A DNA stretch of 64,000 nucleotides, taken from positions 1 through 64,000 of the forward strand of contig JAJFJV010000028.1 of the NCBI GenBank assembly GCA_021773635.1. Direction: 5' to 3'. Position 1 is the stretch's first letter. The number at the start of each line of letters is the position of its first letter. Position numbers and translations under genes: made by a program. Origin of the DNA: Gammaproteobacteria bacterium (GTDB taxonomy: Bacteria > Pseudomonadota > Gammaproteobacteria > HK1). The notes under the pieces were generated by a model, which ran no database searches, was not told the origin of the DNA, and worked only from the letters and a program-made list of their open reading frames with translations. Shown piece after piece: positions 21,821 to 36,194 of this stretch.

Positions 21821-22696
21821 CTAGTCTATATGCGCCAGGATTCCTTCCAGTTCATCCACGCTGCCATAATCGATGATCAAACGACCACCCCCCTTGGCAC
21901 GGTGCTGAATATTTACCTTCGCACCCAGGCGAGTCGATAACCCGTCCTGCAAGCGTCGGATATCCGGGTCAGCTGCGGGCTGCAGCCTCTTCTTTCCAGT
22001 CTTATCCTCGCCAGCAGACTTCAGACGCCGTACCAACGCCTCGGTTTCACGTGCCGAAAGCCCGCGTCTCACCACATCTTTGGCGGCCGCGAGTTGTGCG
22101 CCGGGGTCGAGCCCCAGCAGTGCCCGGCCATGGCCCATGTCCAGTTGGCCTTCTTCCAGCATTCGCGCTACTCCGGGCTCAAGATCGAGCAAGCGCAGCA
22201 GATTACTGACTGCGGCACGTGACCAGCCCACTGCCTCGGCGGCTTGCTGATGGGTCATCTCAAACTCATCGATGAGGCGGCGCAAGGCCCGTGCCTCCTC
22301 GATGGCATTGAGATCTTCACGCTGGATATTTTCAACCAGGGCGATAGCCAGCGCGGCCTCATCCGGCACGTCCCGTACTACCGCAGGTATACGCTCACAC
22401 TGGGCTAGCTGGGCGGCACGCCAGCGCCGCTCGCCGGCAATGATTTCGTAATCAGGGCCACCATCGAGCAGCCGCACGACGATAGGCTGCACCACACCAC
22501 GGGCACGAATGGAATGCGCCAGGTCTTCCAGCGCCTTGCCATCCATATGTTTGCGCGGCTGATATTTCCCGCGCTGAATGCGGTCGAGCGGCAGTTCCCG
22601 TAACTCTCCATCATTAGTGTCCGACAGAAGCTCGCTGGAGGTCGAGCCCGACAGCAAGGCATCCAGGCCACGGCCAAGGCCCTTGCGTTTTACCAT
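21821..22696 (-). CDS. parB: Chromosome partitioning protein ParB
   Basis: ParB binds parS sites near the origin and spreads as a CTP-dependent clamp to load ParA and SMC. The 291-residue protein begins MVKRKGLGRGLDALLSG. It has the CTP-binding box ELPLDRIQRGKYQPRK / GERRWRAAQLA, the helix-turn-helix DEFEMTHQQAAEAVGWSRAAVSNLLRLL, and a C-terminal dimerisation end (GKVNIQHRAKGGGRLIIDYGS-like). It follows parA by 69 bases. Confidence 0.97.
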   Translation of the reverse strand: MVKRKGLGRGLDALLSGSTSSELLSDTNDGELRELPLDRIQRGKYQPRKHMDGKALEDLAHSIRARGVVQPIVVRLLDGGPDYEIIAGERRWRAAQLAQCERIPAVVRDVPDEAALAIALVENIQREDLNAIEEARALRRLIDEFEMTHQQAAEAVGWSRAAVSNLLRLLDLEPGVARMLEEGQLDMGHGRALLGLDPGAQLAAAKDVVRRGLSARETEALVRRLKSAGEDKTGKKRLQPAADPDIRRLQDGLSTRLGAKVNIQHRAKGGGRLIIDYGSVDELEGILAHID

Positions 22697-22765
22697 GAGT
22701 ACAGTTTCCGAATTTGAAGGGGAACCAACAGTATTTGCCGGCTGTACCGGCTCAAAAATCCCAAA

Positions 22766-23548
22766 CTACACCGCCCGCAGGTGACGATGATTGCGCTGCA
22801 CCATTTCGCTGGCAAGAGCAAGATAGGCCAGCGCGCCACTGGAATTACGGTCATAGAGCAGCGCCGGCAAACCGTGGCTGGGGGCCTCTGCCAGGCGTAC
22901 GTTGCGGGGAATAATGGTACTGAACACCTTGGATCCGAAGTGCTTTACCAACTGTGCCGAAACCTGGCCCGAAAGATTGTTACGGGCATCAAACATGGTG
23001 CGCAGCAGACCCTCGACCCGCAACCCGGGATTAAGTATCCGGCGGATTTTTTCCACCGTATCCAGCAGCGCAGCCAAACCCTCAAGGGCGTAGTACTCAC
23101 ACTGCATGGGAATCAGCACCGAGTCCGCCGCCGCCAGGGCATTGACCGTCAACATACTGAGCGCCGGCGGGCAATCGATGATAATAAATTCGTAGCGCTC
23201 CTCAATGCTGCTGAGCGCCTGGCGCAATCGCAATTCACGACCAATCTCGTCGAGCAATGCCACCTCGGCGGCGGTAAGATCGCCATTACTGGGCAACAGA
23301 TGGTAGCCACTGTGCTCCACCGCAACCACGCTCTCTTCAATGGTCGATTGCCCCAGCAGCACCTCATAGCTCGAGCGCTCAAGAGCCGCCTTGTTCACGC
23401 CACTACCCATGGTGGCATTACCCTGGGGATCGATATCGATAAGCAGCACCTTGCGCCGGGAGGCGGCAAGGGAGGCGGCGAGATTGATGCTGGTGGTGGT
23501 TTTACCCACCCCGCCCTTCTGGTTGGTAACGGCAACGGTCTTAGCCAT
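22766..23548 (-). CDS. parA: Chromosome partitioning ATPase ParA (Soj)
   Basis: ParA is a deviant-Walker ATPase that moves ParB-bound origins along the nucleoid. From ATG 23548 the protein is 260 residues. The deviant Walker A loop KGGVGKTTT is at 11-19, Walker A' is KVLLIDIDPQGNAT and Walker B is FIIIDCPPAL. The start overlaps the rsmG stop by eight bases; a longer in-frame extension inside rsmG is not conserved in character. Confidence 0.97.
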   Translation of the reverse strand: MAKTVAVTNQKGGVGKTTTSINLAASLAASRRKVLLIDIDPQGNATMGSGVNKAALERSSYEVLLGQSTIEESVVAVEHSGYHLLPSNGDLTAAEVALLDEIGRELRLRQALSSIEERYEFIIIDCPPALSMLTVNALAAADSVLIPMQCEYYALEGLAALLDTVEKIRRILNPGLRVEGLLRTMFDARNNLSGQVSAQLVKHFGSKVFSTIIPRNVRLAEAPSHGLPALLYDRNSSGALAYLALASEMVQRNHRHLRAV

Positions 23549-24254
23549 GGCTTTCCTGTACCTCCCCAACATTCCCGACGCAACGAATAGTGACAAGATG
23601 CCTTGCCGCCTTGACCCCGGGCACTTGGAGCGCAACCAACCGCCGTTGCGTATCCGGCAAAGCCAGAGCCTTGAGTTCTGCTTCAGGTATTCCGCCCTTC
23701 ATCGCCAGCAAAACGCCTCCGGGGGCCAACAGCCGCTCCGCGTCATCAACAAATCCGCGTAACGAGGTGTAGGCCCGGCAAATAATACTGGAGAACAGCC
23801 GTGACGGCGCGTAGGCTTCGACCCGGCTATGTACGATCTCCACGTTCTCAAGCCCCAGTTGCGCCATCGCCTGCAGGCAAAAACGGGTTTTTTTACTGTT
23901 GCTGTCCAATAACACGCAACGCAGATCCGGCCGCATCATGGCGAGCACCATGCCCGGCAGACCCGCACCACACCCCACGTCGAGCAAGTACTCGCCTTCG
24001 ATGTAGGGCAATACGGTCAGTGAATCCAGCAGGTGATGAGTGACCATCTGCCGAGGTTCCCGCACCGAGGTCAGATTGTAGGTGCGATTCCAGCGTGATA
24101 ACAAGCGCAGGTAATCGAGCATCCGGGTTTGTATCCCGGCATCGCCCCCAAGGCCCAACGCCTCCATTCCCCGACCCAATAGAAGCCGAAGTTCTGCCTC
24201 CGGGACTGACTCAGGCACGCCGACGCTTCGTTCCGTCAGATTTATCGTTACCAC
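23541..24254 (-). CDS. rsmG: 16S rRNA (guanine527-N7)-methyltransferase
   Basis: RsmG (GidB) methylates G527 of 16S rRNA with SAM; its loss gives low-level streptomycin resistance. Class I methyltransferase motifs are clear: [34 protein letters not shown], then [11 protein letters not shown]. The coding frame from GTG 24254 (237 residues) overlaps mnmG by 44 bases. GTG 24218, overlapping by eight bases, is an equally plausible start. It is the standard gene between mnmG and parA. Confidence 0.95.
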   Translation of the reverse strand: MVTINLTERSVGVPESVPEAELRLLLGRGMEALGLGGDAGIQTRMLDYLRLLSRWNRTYNLTSVREPRQMVTHHLLDSLTVLPYIEGEYLLDVGCGAGLPGMVLAMMRPDLRCVLLDSNSKKTRFCLQAMAQLGLENVEIVHSRVEAYAPSRLFSSIICRAYTSLRGFVDDAERLLAPGGVLLAMKGGIPEAELKALALPDTQRRLVALQVPGVKAARHLVTIRCVGNVGEVQESHG

Positions 24255-26109
24255 GGCGGCGCAAATGGACCAGGAGCAGGGAAATGGCTACTGGAGTAAT
24301 GCCCGGGATGCGGGCCGCCTGGCCGAGGGTTGCCGGTCGCTGCCTGGCGAGCTTCTGGCTAACCTCGGTGGACAGGCCACGAACCTCTGCATAATCCAGC
24401 TCTGCAGGCAGGCGGGTCTTTTCATGGCGCAGGCTGCGACGCACCTCAGCCTCCTGGCGCTCTATATAGCCGTGATATTTGGCCTGTATCTCCACCTGCT
24501 CCGCAACCTTCGCGTCAGCCACCCCCGGCCCTATCCCGGGTAAATTCATCAGTTCGGCATAGCCCACCTCAGGCCGCCGAAGCAGTTCGAGCAAACGGTA
24601 CTCCTGCTTTGGTGGAGCGCCCAGCAAGCGGGTCAGTCCCGCCCCGGCAGGCACGGTGGTAGCGGCCAGCCGCGCCGCTTCACATTCAACGGCCGTACGC
24701 TTTTCCACAAAGTGCTGCCAGCGGTGGTCATCGACCAGGCCCAGCTGCCGGCCCTGCTCGGTAAGGCGAAGATCGGCATTATCCTCCCGCAACAGCAGGC
24801 GATATTCAGCCCGGCTGGTGAACATCCTGTAGGGCTCGCTGGTACCGCGGGTAATGAGATCATCAACCAGCACTCCGAGATAGGCTTCATCCCGTCGCGG
24901 CCACCAGGGTGCTTCCCCACGCCCCTTCAGGGCGGCATTGATGCCTGCCAACAACCCTTGGGCGGCGGCCTCTTCGTAGCCCGTGGTACCGTTAATCTGG
25001 CCGGCAAAGAACAATCCCGGCAAGTGCCGGGTCTCCAGCGAGGGATGCAGATCCCGCGGATCAAAAAAATCATACTCGATGGCATAACCGGGGCGGGTGA
25101 TGCGTGCCTGTTCAAAGCCCGCAATGGAGCGAACCAGGGCGTATTGCACATCAAAGGGCAGGCTGGTGGAAATGCCGTTGGGGTAGATTTCAGTACTGTC
25201 CAGCCCCTCCGGCTCAACGAAGATCTGGTGCGAAGACTTGTCGGAAAAACGCACCACCTTGTCCTCTACCGAGGGACAATAACGGGGCCCAACGCCCTCA
25301 ATCTCCCCGGCATACAGAGGTGACCGATCAAGCCCCGCACGAATAATGTCATGAGTCTGTAAATTGGTACGGGTGATATGGCAGGGCACCTGACGCGGAT
25401 GAACGGCGGCATTTTCCACATAAGAAAACACGGGCACCGGCGTATCCCCGTGCTGAAGTTCGAGCTTGGAGAAATCAATACTGCGGCCATCAATGCGCGG
25501 GGGCGTACCGGTCTTCAGACGCTCCACCCGGAAGGGCAACTCACGCAATCGCCGGGCAAGGGCATTAGCGGGCGGATCCCCCGCTCTCCCACCCTGATAG
25601 TTGGTCAGCCCCACGTGTATCCGACCACCAAGAAAGGTGCCTACCGTGAGCACCACGGTCTCGGCGCGGAAACGTAGCCCCAACTGGGTTTGCACACCGC
25701 GAATCTCCCCACCCTCCACCAGGAGATCCTCCACCGTCTGCTGGAACAGCTGCAGATTTTCCTGCTGCTCCAGCTCGCGACGCACCCTGGTCCGGTAAAG
25801 ACTACGGTCGATCTGGGCGCGGGTAGCGCGCACCGCCGGACCTTTACGACCATTGAGGGTACGAAAATGAATCCCGCAATGATCCGCTGCCCGCGCCATC
25901 ATGCCGCCCAGAGCATCGATCTCACGCACCAGGTGGCCCTTGCCAATCCCGCCAATGGCGGGATTGCAGCTCATCTGCCCCAGGCTATCGATACTCTGGG
26001 TCAACAACAGGGTGCGTGCACCCATGCGCGCTGCCGCCAACGCAGCCTCGCTACCCGCATGGCCGCCACCGACCACGATCACCTCGAAATTTTCCGGATG
26101 CTCCACCAA
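24211..26109 (-). CDS. mnmG: tRNA uridine-5-carboxymethylaminomethyl modification enzyme MnmG
   Basis: MnmG (GidA) works with MnmE to build the cmnm5 group on wobble U34 of several tRNAs. The FAD-binding loop is [21 protein letters not shown]. Further family segments are [49 protein letters not shown] and the C-terminal [19 protein letters not shown]. The frame has no ATG near the family start. I place the start at TTG 26109, which has GAGG five bases upstream; GTG codons out to 26202 are possible and would add up to 31 residues. Confidence 0.94.
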   Translation of the reverse strand: MVEHPENFEVIVVGGGHAGSEAALAAARMGARTLLLTQSIDSLGQMSCNPAIGGIGKGHLVREIDALGGMMARAADHCGIHFRTLNGRKGPAVRATRAQIDRSLYRTRVRRELEQQENLQLFQQTVEDLLVEGGEIRGVQTQLGLRFRAETVVLTVGTFLGGRIHVGLTNYQGGRAGDPPANALARRLRELPFRVERLKTGTPPRIDGRSIDFSKLELQHGDTPVPVFSYVENAAVHPRQVPCHITRTNLQTHDIIRAGLDRSPLYAGEIEGVGPRYCPSVEDKVVRFSDKSSHQIFVEPEGLDSTEIYPNGISTSLPFDVQYALVRSIAGFEQARITRPGYAIEYDFFDPRDLHPSLETRHLPGLFFAGQINGTTGYEEAAAQGLLAGINAALKGRGEAPWWPRRDEAYLGVLVDDLITRGTSEPYRMFTSRAEYRLLLREDNADLRLTEQGRQLGLVDDHRWQHFVEKRTAVECEAARLAATTVPAGAGLTRLLGAPPKQEYRLLELLRRPEVGYAELMNLPGIGPGVADAKVAEQVEIQAKYHGYIERQEAEVRRSLRHEKTRLPAELDYAEVRGLSTEVSQKLARQRPATLGQAARIPGITPVAISLLLVHLRRRGNDKSDGTKRRRA

Positions 26110-26269
26110 CGATACCTCTACCACTTCCCCCGTAGTCCCCGTGACCACGGCGGGATACACCGACCGGCCAGTATACCCGTCCGTGCGCCCGCCTTGGCGC
26201 ACGGATTATATTTTCGCTACTCTCTCCCTGTAATTCTCACAACAACCGGGCGAAGGGGTAGGCACAGAC

Positions 26270-26614
26270 ATGGCTGATATGCATATGCGGGATGCGGACC
26301 AGGAACTGATCGTCCAGCGTTTCTTCAAAGAGTTTGAGAAACGCATCGAGAGTATCAATCGGGCAAGCATTGAAACCAGCATTGGTCCAGTGAGCCAGCA
26401 AGCATTCATGGATGTTGCAGGCTCGGTGGCAAATATACGCGCCCTCTATATCAAGGAAGTCATGAAGATTTCCACCAAGGGTGATTCCGAGGTACCCGAT
26501 GCCGAAACCCTGCGCCGGCTACGCAACTTTCGCCAGGCCTATGAGGAAGTGGTCAATGGTTTTGAGGCCCTCAGCCAGGCGGTTAAGCGTGGTCACCTGG
26601 ATCTTGTGGACTAA
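26270..26614 (+). CDS. Conserved-looking protein of unknown function
   Basis: I do not recognise this 114-residue protein. It has no signal peptide, membrane segment or cysteine. It looks mostly helical, with charged amphipathic stretches (QRFFKEFEKRIESIN; TLRRLRNFRQAYEEVVNGFEALSQ). It has a good start: ATG 26270 with AGGGG upstream. Codon use resembles its neighbours. It is divergent from mnmG and 20 bases upstream of crcB, so it may be the first gene of that operon. Confidence 0.7.
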   Translation: MADMHMRDADQELIVQRFFKEFEKRIESINRASIETSIGPVSQQAFMDVAGSVANIRALYIKEVMKISTKGDSEVPDAETLRRLRNFRQAYEEVVNGFEALSQAVKRGHLDLVD

Positions 26615-26634
26615 AGCGAGGGAGGCATAACTCC

Positions 26635-27009
26635 ATGCCCCAGGTAATCGCTATCGCCGCAGGTGGTGCCGTGGGCGCCGTGTTGCGTTACGGTCTCTCC
26701 AATCTGGTACATCTTTTTCTGGGTCGTGGCTTTCCCTTCGGCACCCTCACGGTCAATCTGCTCGGCTCCCTGCTGATGGGGTTTTTCTACGTGCTGCTGG
26801 TGGAGCGTACGCTCAGCAGCACAGAATGGCGCGCCGCCCTGCTCATCGGCCTGTTGGGCGCCTTCACCACCTTTTCCACCTTTTCCATGGAGACCCTGAA
26901 CCTGCTGGAACAGGGGGAACAGCTCCGGGCCGGGCTCAATATCCTGCTCAGCGTGTCGCTGTGCCTGCTGGCATGCTGGGCCGGACTGCAAATCGGGAGG
27001 CAATTATGA
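26635..27009 (+). CDS. crcB: Fluoride channel protein CrcB/Fluc
   Basis: CrcB forms dual-topology dimers that export fluoride. The 124-residue product has four membrane helices and the family motifs GGAVGAVLRYGL, PFGTLTVNLLGSLLMGF (pore Asn) and GLLGAFTTFSTFSME (the Phe-box and sodium-site break). No fluoride riboswitch is visible in the short 20-base gap before it. Its TGA stop overlaps the next ATG by four bases. Confidence 0.95.
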   Translation: MPQVIAIAAGGAVGAVLRYGLSNLVHLFLGRGFPFGTLTVNLLGSLLMGFFYVLLVERTLSSTEWRAALLIGLLGAFTTFSTFSMETLNLLEQGEQLRAGLNILLSVSLCLLACWAGLQIGRQL

Positions 27010-27323
27010 GAAATGCCGAGGTCACCATGGTGCGAGTCTATCTCACCGAAGGGGAAAAACGCCTCAAATCCCTGCTCGCCTATCTGCACGACGAAAGCCG
27101 GGTCCACGGGGTCACGGTCTTCCGTGGTATCAGTGGCTTTGGAAAATCGGGAGAGATGCATTCCTCCACCCTCATGGACATGGCCTTCGATCTGCCGCTG
27201 GTGATCGAGTTCTTTGACCAGCCCGAGCGGGTCAGAGCAGTACTCGACCATCTGGATACACTGCTGGAACCCGGCCACATCGTCTGCTGGAATGCCCAGG
27301 CAAATATTGCGGCATCTGACTGA
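27006..27323 (+). CDS. DUF190 family (PII-like) protein
   Basis: DUF190 proteins have a small ferredoxin-like, PII-related fold and are often coded beside crcB; their function is not settled. The 105-residue product contains the family core YLTEGEKRLKSLLAYLHDESRVHGVTVFRGISGFG in two consecutive segments, then DLPLVIEFFDQPERV. ATG 27006 overlaps the crcB stop as ATGA, so translation is coupled. A role in sensing or regulating fluoride export is an inference from this pairing. Confidence 0.9.
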   Translation: MRNAEVTMVRVYLTEGEKRLKSLLAYLHDESRVHGVTVFRGISGFGKSGEMHSSTLMDMAFDLPLVIEFFDQPERVRAVLDHLDTLLEPGHIVCWNAQANIAASD

Positions 27324-27342
27324 ACCGGGAGCAACTCACACA

Positions 27343-27552
27343 ATGGGCATCATTGCTAAATCCACCCTCACCTGCCCCCATTGCGGGCATGCAAAAACCC
27401 TCACCATGCCCACCGACTACTGCCAGTTTTATTACGAATGTACGGAATGCGGCACGCTGCTAAAACCACTGGCCGGGGATTGCTGTGTTTTCTGCTCCTA
27501 CGGAGATGTCCCCTGCCCTCCGATACAGGAACAAAAGGGGTGTTGCGGATGA
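27343..27552 (+). CDS. GDCCVxC-motif small cysteine-rich protein
   Basis: This 69-residue protein has two zinc-ribbon-like pairs (CPHCG at 11-15, CTECG at 33-37). The signature GDCCVFC (45-51) follows, then CPP and a CCG C-terminus: eleven cysteines in all. It matches the family described as GDCCVxC-domain (seleno)proteins, in which one signature Cys can be selenocysteine; here both codons are ordinary Cys (TGC, TGT). It overlaps the MerF-like gene by four bases. Binding or handling of a soft metal or metalloid is inferred. Confidence 0.85.
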   Translation: MGIIAKSTLTCPHCGHAKTLTMPTDYCQFYYECTECGTLLKPLAGDCCVFCSYGDVPCPPIQEQKGCCG

Positions 27553-27779
27553 AGGCCGGCACCCGCAAGCAACTCATCCGAATCGGGCTTGTTGGCACCG
27601 TGGTTACGGCTATCTGCTGTTTTACACCCGCACTCGTACCGCTGCTTGGCGCTCTGGGTCTGGCTGCGTGGACCGGCCATCTCGACATGGTGTTATTGCC
27701 CCTGCTGGGCACATTTCTCCTGCTAATCGTCTACGCCAGTCTCACCACCAACCCATCCAGTGATTCGCAGGACAACTGA
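27549..27779 (+). CDS. MerF-like small membrane transporter
   Basis: This 76-residue protein has two membrane helices. The first ends with the vicinal cysteine motif AICCFTP (C23, C24), as in mercuric-ion transporters of the MerF/MerT type. The second is LDMVLLPLLGTFLLLIVYASL. MerF has a second cysteine pair near its C-terminus; this protein has none. No merR, merA or merP is present in the window. It is translationally coupled to the GDCCVxC gene (ATGA), so the substrate may not be mercury. Confidence 0.8.
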   Translation: MKAGTRKQLIRIGLVGTVVTAICCFTPALVPLLGALGLAAWTGHLDMVLLPLLGTFLLLIVYASLTTNPSSDSQDN

Positions 27780-27817
27780 AGGTCAGGCTCCGCACTTGCG
27801 GTCGGGACGCAAGACAA

Positions 27818-27857
27818 AAAAAGCCCCACTTTCCCGTTTTGAAAAGTGAGGCTTTTT
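27818..27857. terminator. Bidirectional terminator between the MerF-like gene and gltD
   Basis: AAAAAAGCCCCACTTT and AAAAGTGAGGCTTTTTT form a stem of about 12 pairs with one mismatch and a loop of about nine bases. There is an A-run before it and a T-run after it, so it can end both convergent transcripts. Confidence 0.9.
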
Positions 27858-27900
27858 TCAGAGCACCGCCTATCACTGGCCCGCTGCAAAAATTCCTGAA

Positions 27901-29343
27901 CTAGCGGGGTAAATCAGAGGCCCCCATCAGAAAGGTATCCACCTCGCGCGCGGCCTGGCGGCCCTCGCGGATGGCCCACACCACCAGGGACTGGCCACGA
28001 CGCATATCGCCGGCGGCGAAGACCTTGGGCACCGAGGTCTGGTAGGCATTGGTATCGGCCAGGACGTTACCACGCGGGTCCAGATCCACCCCAAGCTCTT
28101 CCAGCATGCCCTGATGTACCGGGTGCAGAAAGCCCATAGCGAGCAGCACAAGATCAGCTTTCAGTTCAAATTCACTGCCTTCGACCTCTTTCATATCCCA
28201 GCCACCCTTGCCGTTGCTAATCCAGTCGACACGGGCTGCGTTGAGGGTCGTCACGCGGTCGTCTTCACCGGTGAAGGACTTGGTGATCACCGACCAGTCA
28301 CGGCCTGCGCCCTCCTCATGGGAAGAGGAAGTACGCAGTTTCATCGGCCAGTTGGGCCAGGTTAACGCCTTGTTCTCCTGGTCTGGCGCCTTGGGCATGA
28401 TCTCGATCTGGGTAACCGAGCGTGCACCCTGGCGGTTGGAGGTGCCGATACAGTCAGAACCGGTATCACCACCACCGATGACCACCACGTGCTTGTCCTT
28501 GGCACTGATACTGATCTCTTCCGGAATCTCGTCACCCGCATTGCGCTTGTTTTGCTGGGGCAAAAATTCCAGCGCGTAGTGGACACCGGCCAATTCCCGG
28601 CCAGGTACTGGCAGATCCCGCGGCTTCTCGGAGCCCCCGGTCAATACCACCGCATCAAACTCCTCCACCAGACGCTTGGCGGCCACATCCACGCCAATAT
28701 GGACCCCGGAACGGAAGACCACGCCCTCGGCCCGCATCTGTGCCATACGCCGGTCAATATTCTGCTTGCCGAGCTTGAAGTCCGGAATGCCGTAGCGCAT
28801 CAGACCACCAATGCGGTCGTTCTTCTCGAACAGGTGGACCTCATGTCCGGCCCGGGCCAGCTGTTGGGAACAGGCGAGACCGGAAGGACCGGAACCCACT
28901 ACCGCAACCCGTTTGCCGGTCTTGCGCGCCGCCACCTGCGGCACGATCCAGCCCTCATCCCAGCCACGATCAACAATCGCGCACTCAATGGTGCGAATGG
29001 TCACCGGGCTTTCATCGATATTGAGGGTACAGGCGGCCTCACACGGAGCGGGGCAAATGCGCCCGGTAAATTCAGGAAAATTGTTGGTGGAGTGCAATAC
29101 ATCCAGGGCCCGTTTCCAGGAGCCGCGATAGACCAGATCATTCCAGTCAGGAATGATGTTATTGACCGGGCAACCGTTGTGGCAAAAAGGAATGCCGCAA
29201 TCCATGCAACGCGCACCCTGGTCCTGCACCTCCTGCTCCGTAAGCGGGATAAAAAACTCGGTGTAATGACGCACCCGATCACTCGCCGGAGCAAAGCTCC
29301 GCTCTCGCCGGCTGATCTCCATAAATCCAGTGGGCTTGCCCAT
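27901..29343 (-). CDS. gltD: Glutamate synthase small subunit
   Basis: GltD passes NADPH electrons through FAD and Fe-S clusters to GltB, making glutamate from glutamine and 2-oxoglutarate. The 480-residue protein has the N-terminal cysteine cluster [17 protein letters not shown]. It also has an FAD loop ([18 protein letters not shown]), an NADPH loop ([20 protein letters not shown]) and the C-terminal [21 protein letters not shown]. It lies two bases behind gltB and converges on the shared terminator. Confidence 0.98.
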   Translation of the reverse strand: MGKPTGFMEISRRERSFAPASDRVRHYTEFFIPLTEQEVQDQGARCMDCGIPFCHNGCPVNNIIPDWNDLVYRGSWKRALDVLHSTNNFPEFTGRICPAPCEAACTLNIDESPVTIRTIECAIVDRGWDEGWIVPQVAARKTGKRVAVVGSGPSGLACSQQLARAGHEVHLFEKNDRIGGLMRYGIPDFKLGKQNIDRRMAQMRAEGVVFRSGVHIGVDVAAKRLVEEFDAVVLTGGSEKPRDLPVPGRELAGVHYALEFLPQQNKRNAGDEIPEEISISAKDKHVVVIGGGDTGSDCIGTSNRQGARSVTQIEIMPKAPDQENKALTWPNWPMKLRTSSSHEEGAGRDWSVITKSFTGEDDRVTTLNAARVDWISNGKGGWDMKEVEGSEFELKADLVLLAMGFLHPVHQGMLEELGVDLDPRGNVLADTNAYQTSVPKVFAAGDMRRGQSLVVWAIREGRQAAREVDTFLMGASDLPR

Positions 29344-29345
29344 AC

Positions 29346-33992
<4,647 letters not shown>

Positions 33993-34010
33993 AGCGCTAA
34001 CCTCAGTCAC

Positions 34011-34095
34011 TTGTGTTTCCCGCGGCCCGGTTCCCTCAGGAACCAGCGCGGCACCTTTATAATAAAATTCAAATAGTTATTGTGTTTCGATCCCG
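34011..34095 (-). promoter_or_regulatory. gltB leader: AT-rich segment and a small hairpin
   Basis: On the minus strand, an AT-rich stretch with TATAAA near 34056-34063 could be a -10, without a good -35. A perfect hairpin, GGTTCC-CTCA-GGAACC (34029-34044), lies between it and gltB. It may regulate or weakly terminate the upstream hemE transcript. Both readings are tentative. Confidence 0.35.
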
Positions 34096-35028
34096 TCAAA
34101 CCACCTGCTGGCGACGGTTGGCCAGAAAATGCAACATAAATACGACGCTCAGGCCAAACAGCGCCAGGCCCAACGCGACGGCCACCGAAGCATCCAGTTC
34201 AGTGGGCAAGACCGGTGCGGAGCCCACCAGACGGGTCTTGCCACGGATGATCTCGTAGCTGCGCTCCTGGAAAGGCCAGAGCACCCATAGCGAGCCAAGG
34301 AGTAAACCGATGATCGTCTCGAGGGTCCGCTGGTAGTAATTTCCCAACAGCCAGAGCAGAACACGCGAAAATAATACCAGTCCCAGCACCGCTCCCAGCG
34401 CAAACGGAACAATGATCCCCAGGTCCAACCTGCCAATGCCATCAAATATGTAGGCATACTTGCGCAGGACGAGCAGTATAAACGAACCGGAAATCCCCGG
34501 CAGAATCATCGCTGAAATTGCCAGCGCACCGCATAAAAAGACAAACCAGGGCGCCTCGGGCGTGGCAAAGGGCACCATATTAAAAATACTCCAGCCCACC
34601 AGTGCACCCACTCCCAGCCAGATCAAATTTGCGCCGCCGGGGCTTGGCAATTCACGCAATAACACCACGATAGAGGCAACAACCAAACCCAGAAACAGAC
34701 TGTATACCGGCTCCGGATCGCTCAAAATCAGAGCGGGCAGGGGCACCACTCGGGTAAAAAACATCAGCGCTGCAAAAATGCCCAGTATCAGTGGAACCAG
34801 AAAACCACCATCGATATGGCGCAAAGCCCGACCCAGCTCCAGCCGCCCGAGAGAACCCAGCAGCTGCAGATCGAAGCTGCGGATAGCCTTGAGCAAACGC
34901 TCGTAGATTCCAAGGATAAAGGCCATGGTGCCGCCGCTAACGCCGGGAACAACGTCCGCGCTACCCATGCAAAAACCTTTGGCCAGGATCAACCCGCTCG
35001 ATCTGATTGGCTCTGCCAAACCACTCAT
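34096..35028 (-). CDS. DUF368 family membrane protein, probable polyprenyl-phosphate translocase
   Basis: This 310-residue protein has eight or more membrane helices and the DUF368 signatures [21 protein letters not shown] near residue 15 and [18 protein letters not shown] near the middle. Family members (PopT type) have been linked to returning undecaprenyl phosphate to the cytoplasmic face of the membrane for wall synthesis. The start overlaps the hemE stop by four bases (ATGA). The pairing with hemE probably reflects shared transcription rather than shared function. Confidence 0.88.
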   Translation of the reverse strand: MSGLAEPIRSSGLILAKGFCMGSADVVPGVSGGTMAFILGIYERLLKAIRSFDLQLLGSLGRLELGRALRHIDGGFLVPLILGIFAALMFFTRVVPLPALILSDPEPVYSLFLGLVVASIVVLLRELPSPGGANLIWLGVGALVGWSIFNMVPFATPEAPWFVFLCGALAISAMILPGISGSFILLVLRKYAYIFDGIGRLDLGIIVPFALGAVLGLVLFSRVLLWLLGNYYQRTLETIIGLLLGSLWVLWPFQERSYEIIRGKTRLVGSAPVLPTELDASVAVALGLALFGLSVVFMLHFLANRRQQVV

Positions 35029-36092
35029 GGGTGGTACTGCCGGCTCAGCTCATGCACCGCATCCACTAGCACCGCCATTTTTTCCGGTGCTATCCAGGGC
35101 TGTATACCATGCCCCAGGTTGAAGACATGGCCAGAGCCCTCACCATAAGCCGCCAATACCCGCCCCACCTCGGTACGAATAGCCTCATCGGGGGCTTCAA
35201 GCAAGGCGGGGTCCAGGTTCCCCTGTAATGCGACCTGACCGCCGACGCGGCGCCGTGCCTTTGTAATATCCGTACTCCAGTCGAGGCCAAGGGCATCGCA
35301 GCCTGTATCGGCCATGGCTTCCAGCCAGCCGCCCCCGCCCTTGCTGAAGAGAATAACCGGCGGCCGGTTTTCGGTGGGCAAGGCCGCCAGAATCTGGCGC
35401 ACATAACGCAGGGAAAATTCCTCATAGGCGTCGGATGTCAGCACGCCACCCCAGGTATCAAAAATCATCAGTACCTGGGCACCAGCCTTCATCTGCGCTT
35501 CCAGGTAGGCCGCTACAGAACGCGCGAGAATATCCAGCAAATGGTGCAAAGTCCGGGGCTCCCCGTACATCAAACCCTTGGCCTTGCGGAAATCTCCAGG
35601 CGCCCGCCCCTCCACCATATAACTCGCCAGAGTCCACGGACTACCGGAAAAACCGATGAGCGGGACCCGGCCATCCAATTCCTTGCGGATCAGACGAACG
35701 GCATCCATGACATAGCCAAGCTCCGTCTCTGGATCCGGGACACTGAGATTCATAATCTCACGCGTACTTTGTACCGGCCGCTGGAAACGGGGCCCCTCGC
35801 CCTCAACGAATTCCAGTCCCAGCCCCATGGCGTTGGGAATGGTAAGAATATCGGAGAACAGGATGGCGGCATCTAGCGGAAAGCGTTCGAGCGGTTGCAG
35901 GGTCACTTCGCACGCCAGTTCCGGGGTGCTGCAAAGTGTCAGGAAGCTGCCGGCCCGGGCACGGGTCTCGCGATATTCAGGCAGATAACGGCCTGCCTGA
36001 CGCATGATCCACACGGGCGTTGCGTCCACTGGCTGGCGTGCCAGGGCGCGTAGCAGACGATCATTTTGCGGCTTTTCCACGGATGCAGGCAC
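35025..36092 (-). CDS. hemE: Uroporphyrinogen decarboxylase
   Basis: HemE removes four carboxyl groups from uroporphyrinogen III to give coproporphyrinogen III. The 355-residue TIM-barrel protein has the N-terminal family motif [20 protein letters not shown], whose Arg residues bind substrate, plus [25 protein letters not shown] and [16 protein letters not shown]. It ends in [16 protein letters not shown]. It is separated from the upstream damX-like gene by about 100 bases. Confidence 0.98.
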   Translation of the reverse strand: MPASVEKPQNDRLLRALARQPVDATPVWIMRQAGRYLPEYRETRARAGSFLTLCSTPELACEVTLQPLERFPLDAAILFSDILTIPNAMGLGLEFVEGEGPRFQRPVQSTREIMNLSVPDPETELGYVMDAVRLIRKELDGRVPLIGFSGSPWTLASYMVEGRAPGDFRKAKGLMYGEPRTLHHLLDILARSVAAYLEAQMKAGAQVLMIFDTWGGVLTSDAYEEFSLRYVRQILAALPTENRPPVILFSKGGGGWLEAMADTGCDALGLDWSTDITKARRRVGGQVALQGNLDPALLEAPDEAIRTEVGRVLAAYGEGSGHVFNLGHGIQPWIAPEKMAVLVDAVHELSRQYHP

Positions 36093-36194
36093 GGCGCGTA
36101 GTTAATCCTGAAAGACGGTATTCGTGAGCCGCGGAAAGGGATCCCGGCCAAGAGAAAAAAAAGCGAGGTATATTAGACGATTACGCTGGCCATG

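Noticed and set aside
22041-22058. parS-like half-site GTTTCACGTG inside parB
   Set aside because: The right half (CCGAA) does not match the 16-bp palindrome TGTTTCACGTGAAACA; about 11 of 16 positions fit, which is not enough.
26615-26634. Fluoride riboswitch before crcB
   Set aside because: Only 20 bases separate crcB from the previous gene, with none of the conserved riboswitch core.
27549-27779. A mercury-resistance (mer) operon
   Set aside because: Only a single MerF-like gene is present; merR, merT, merP and merA are missing, so mercury resistance is not claimed.
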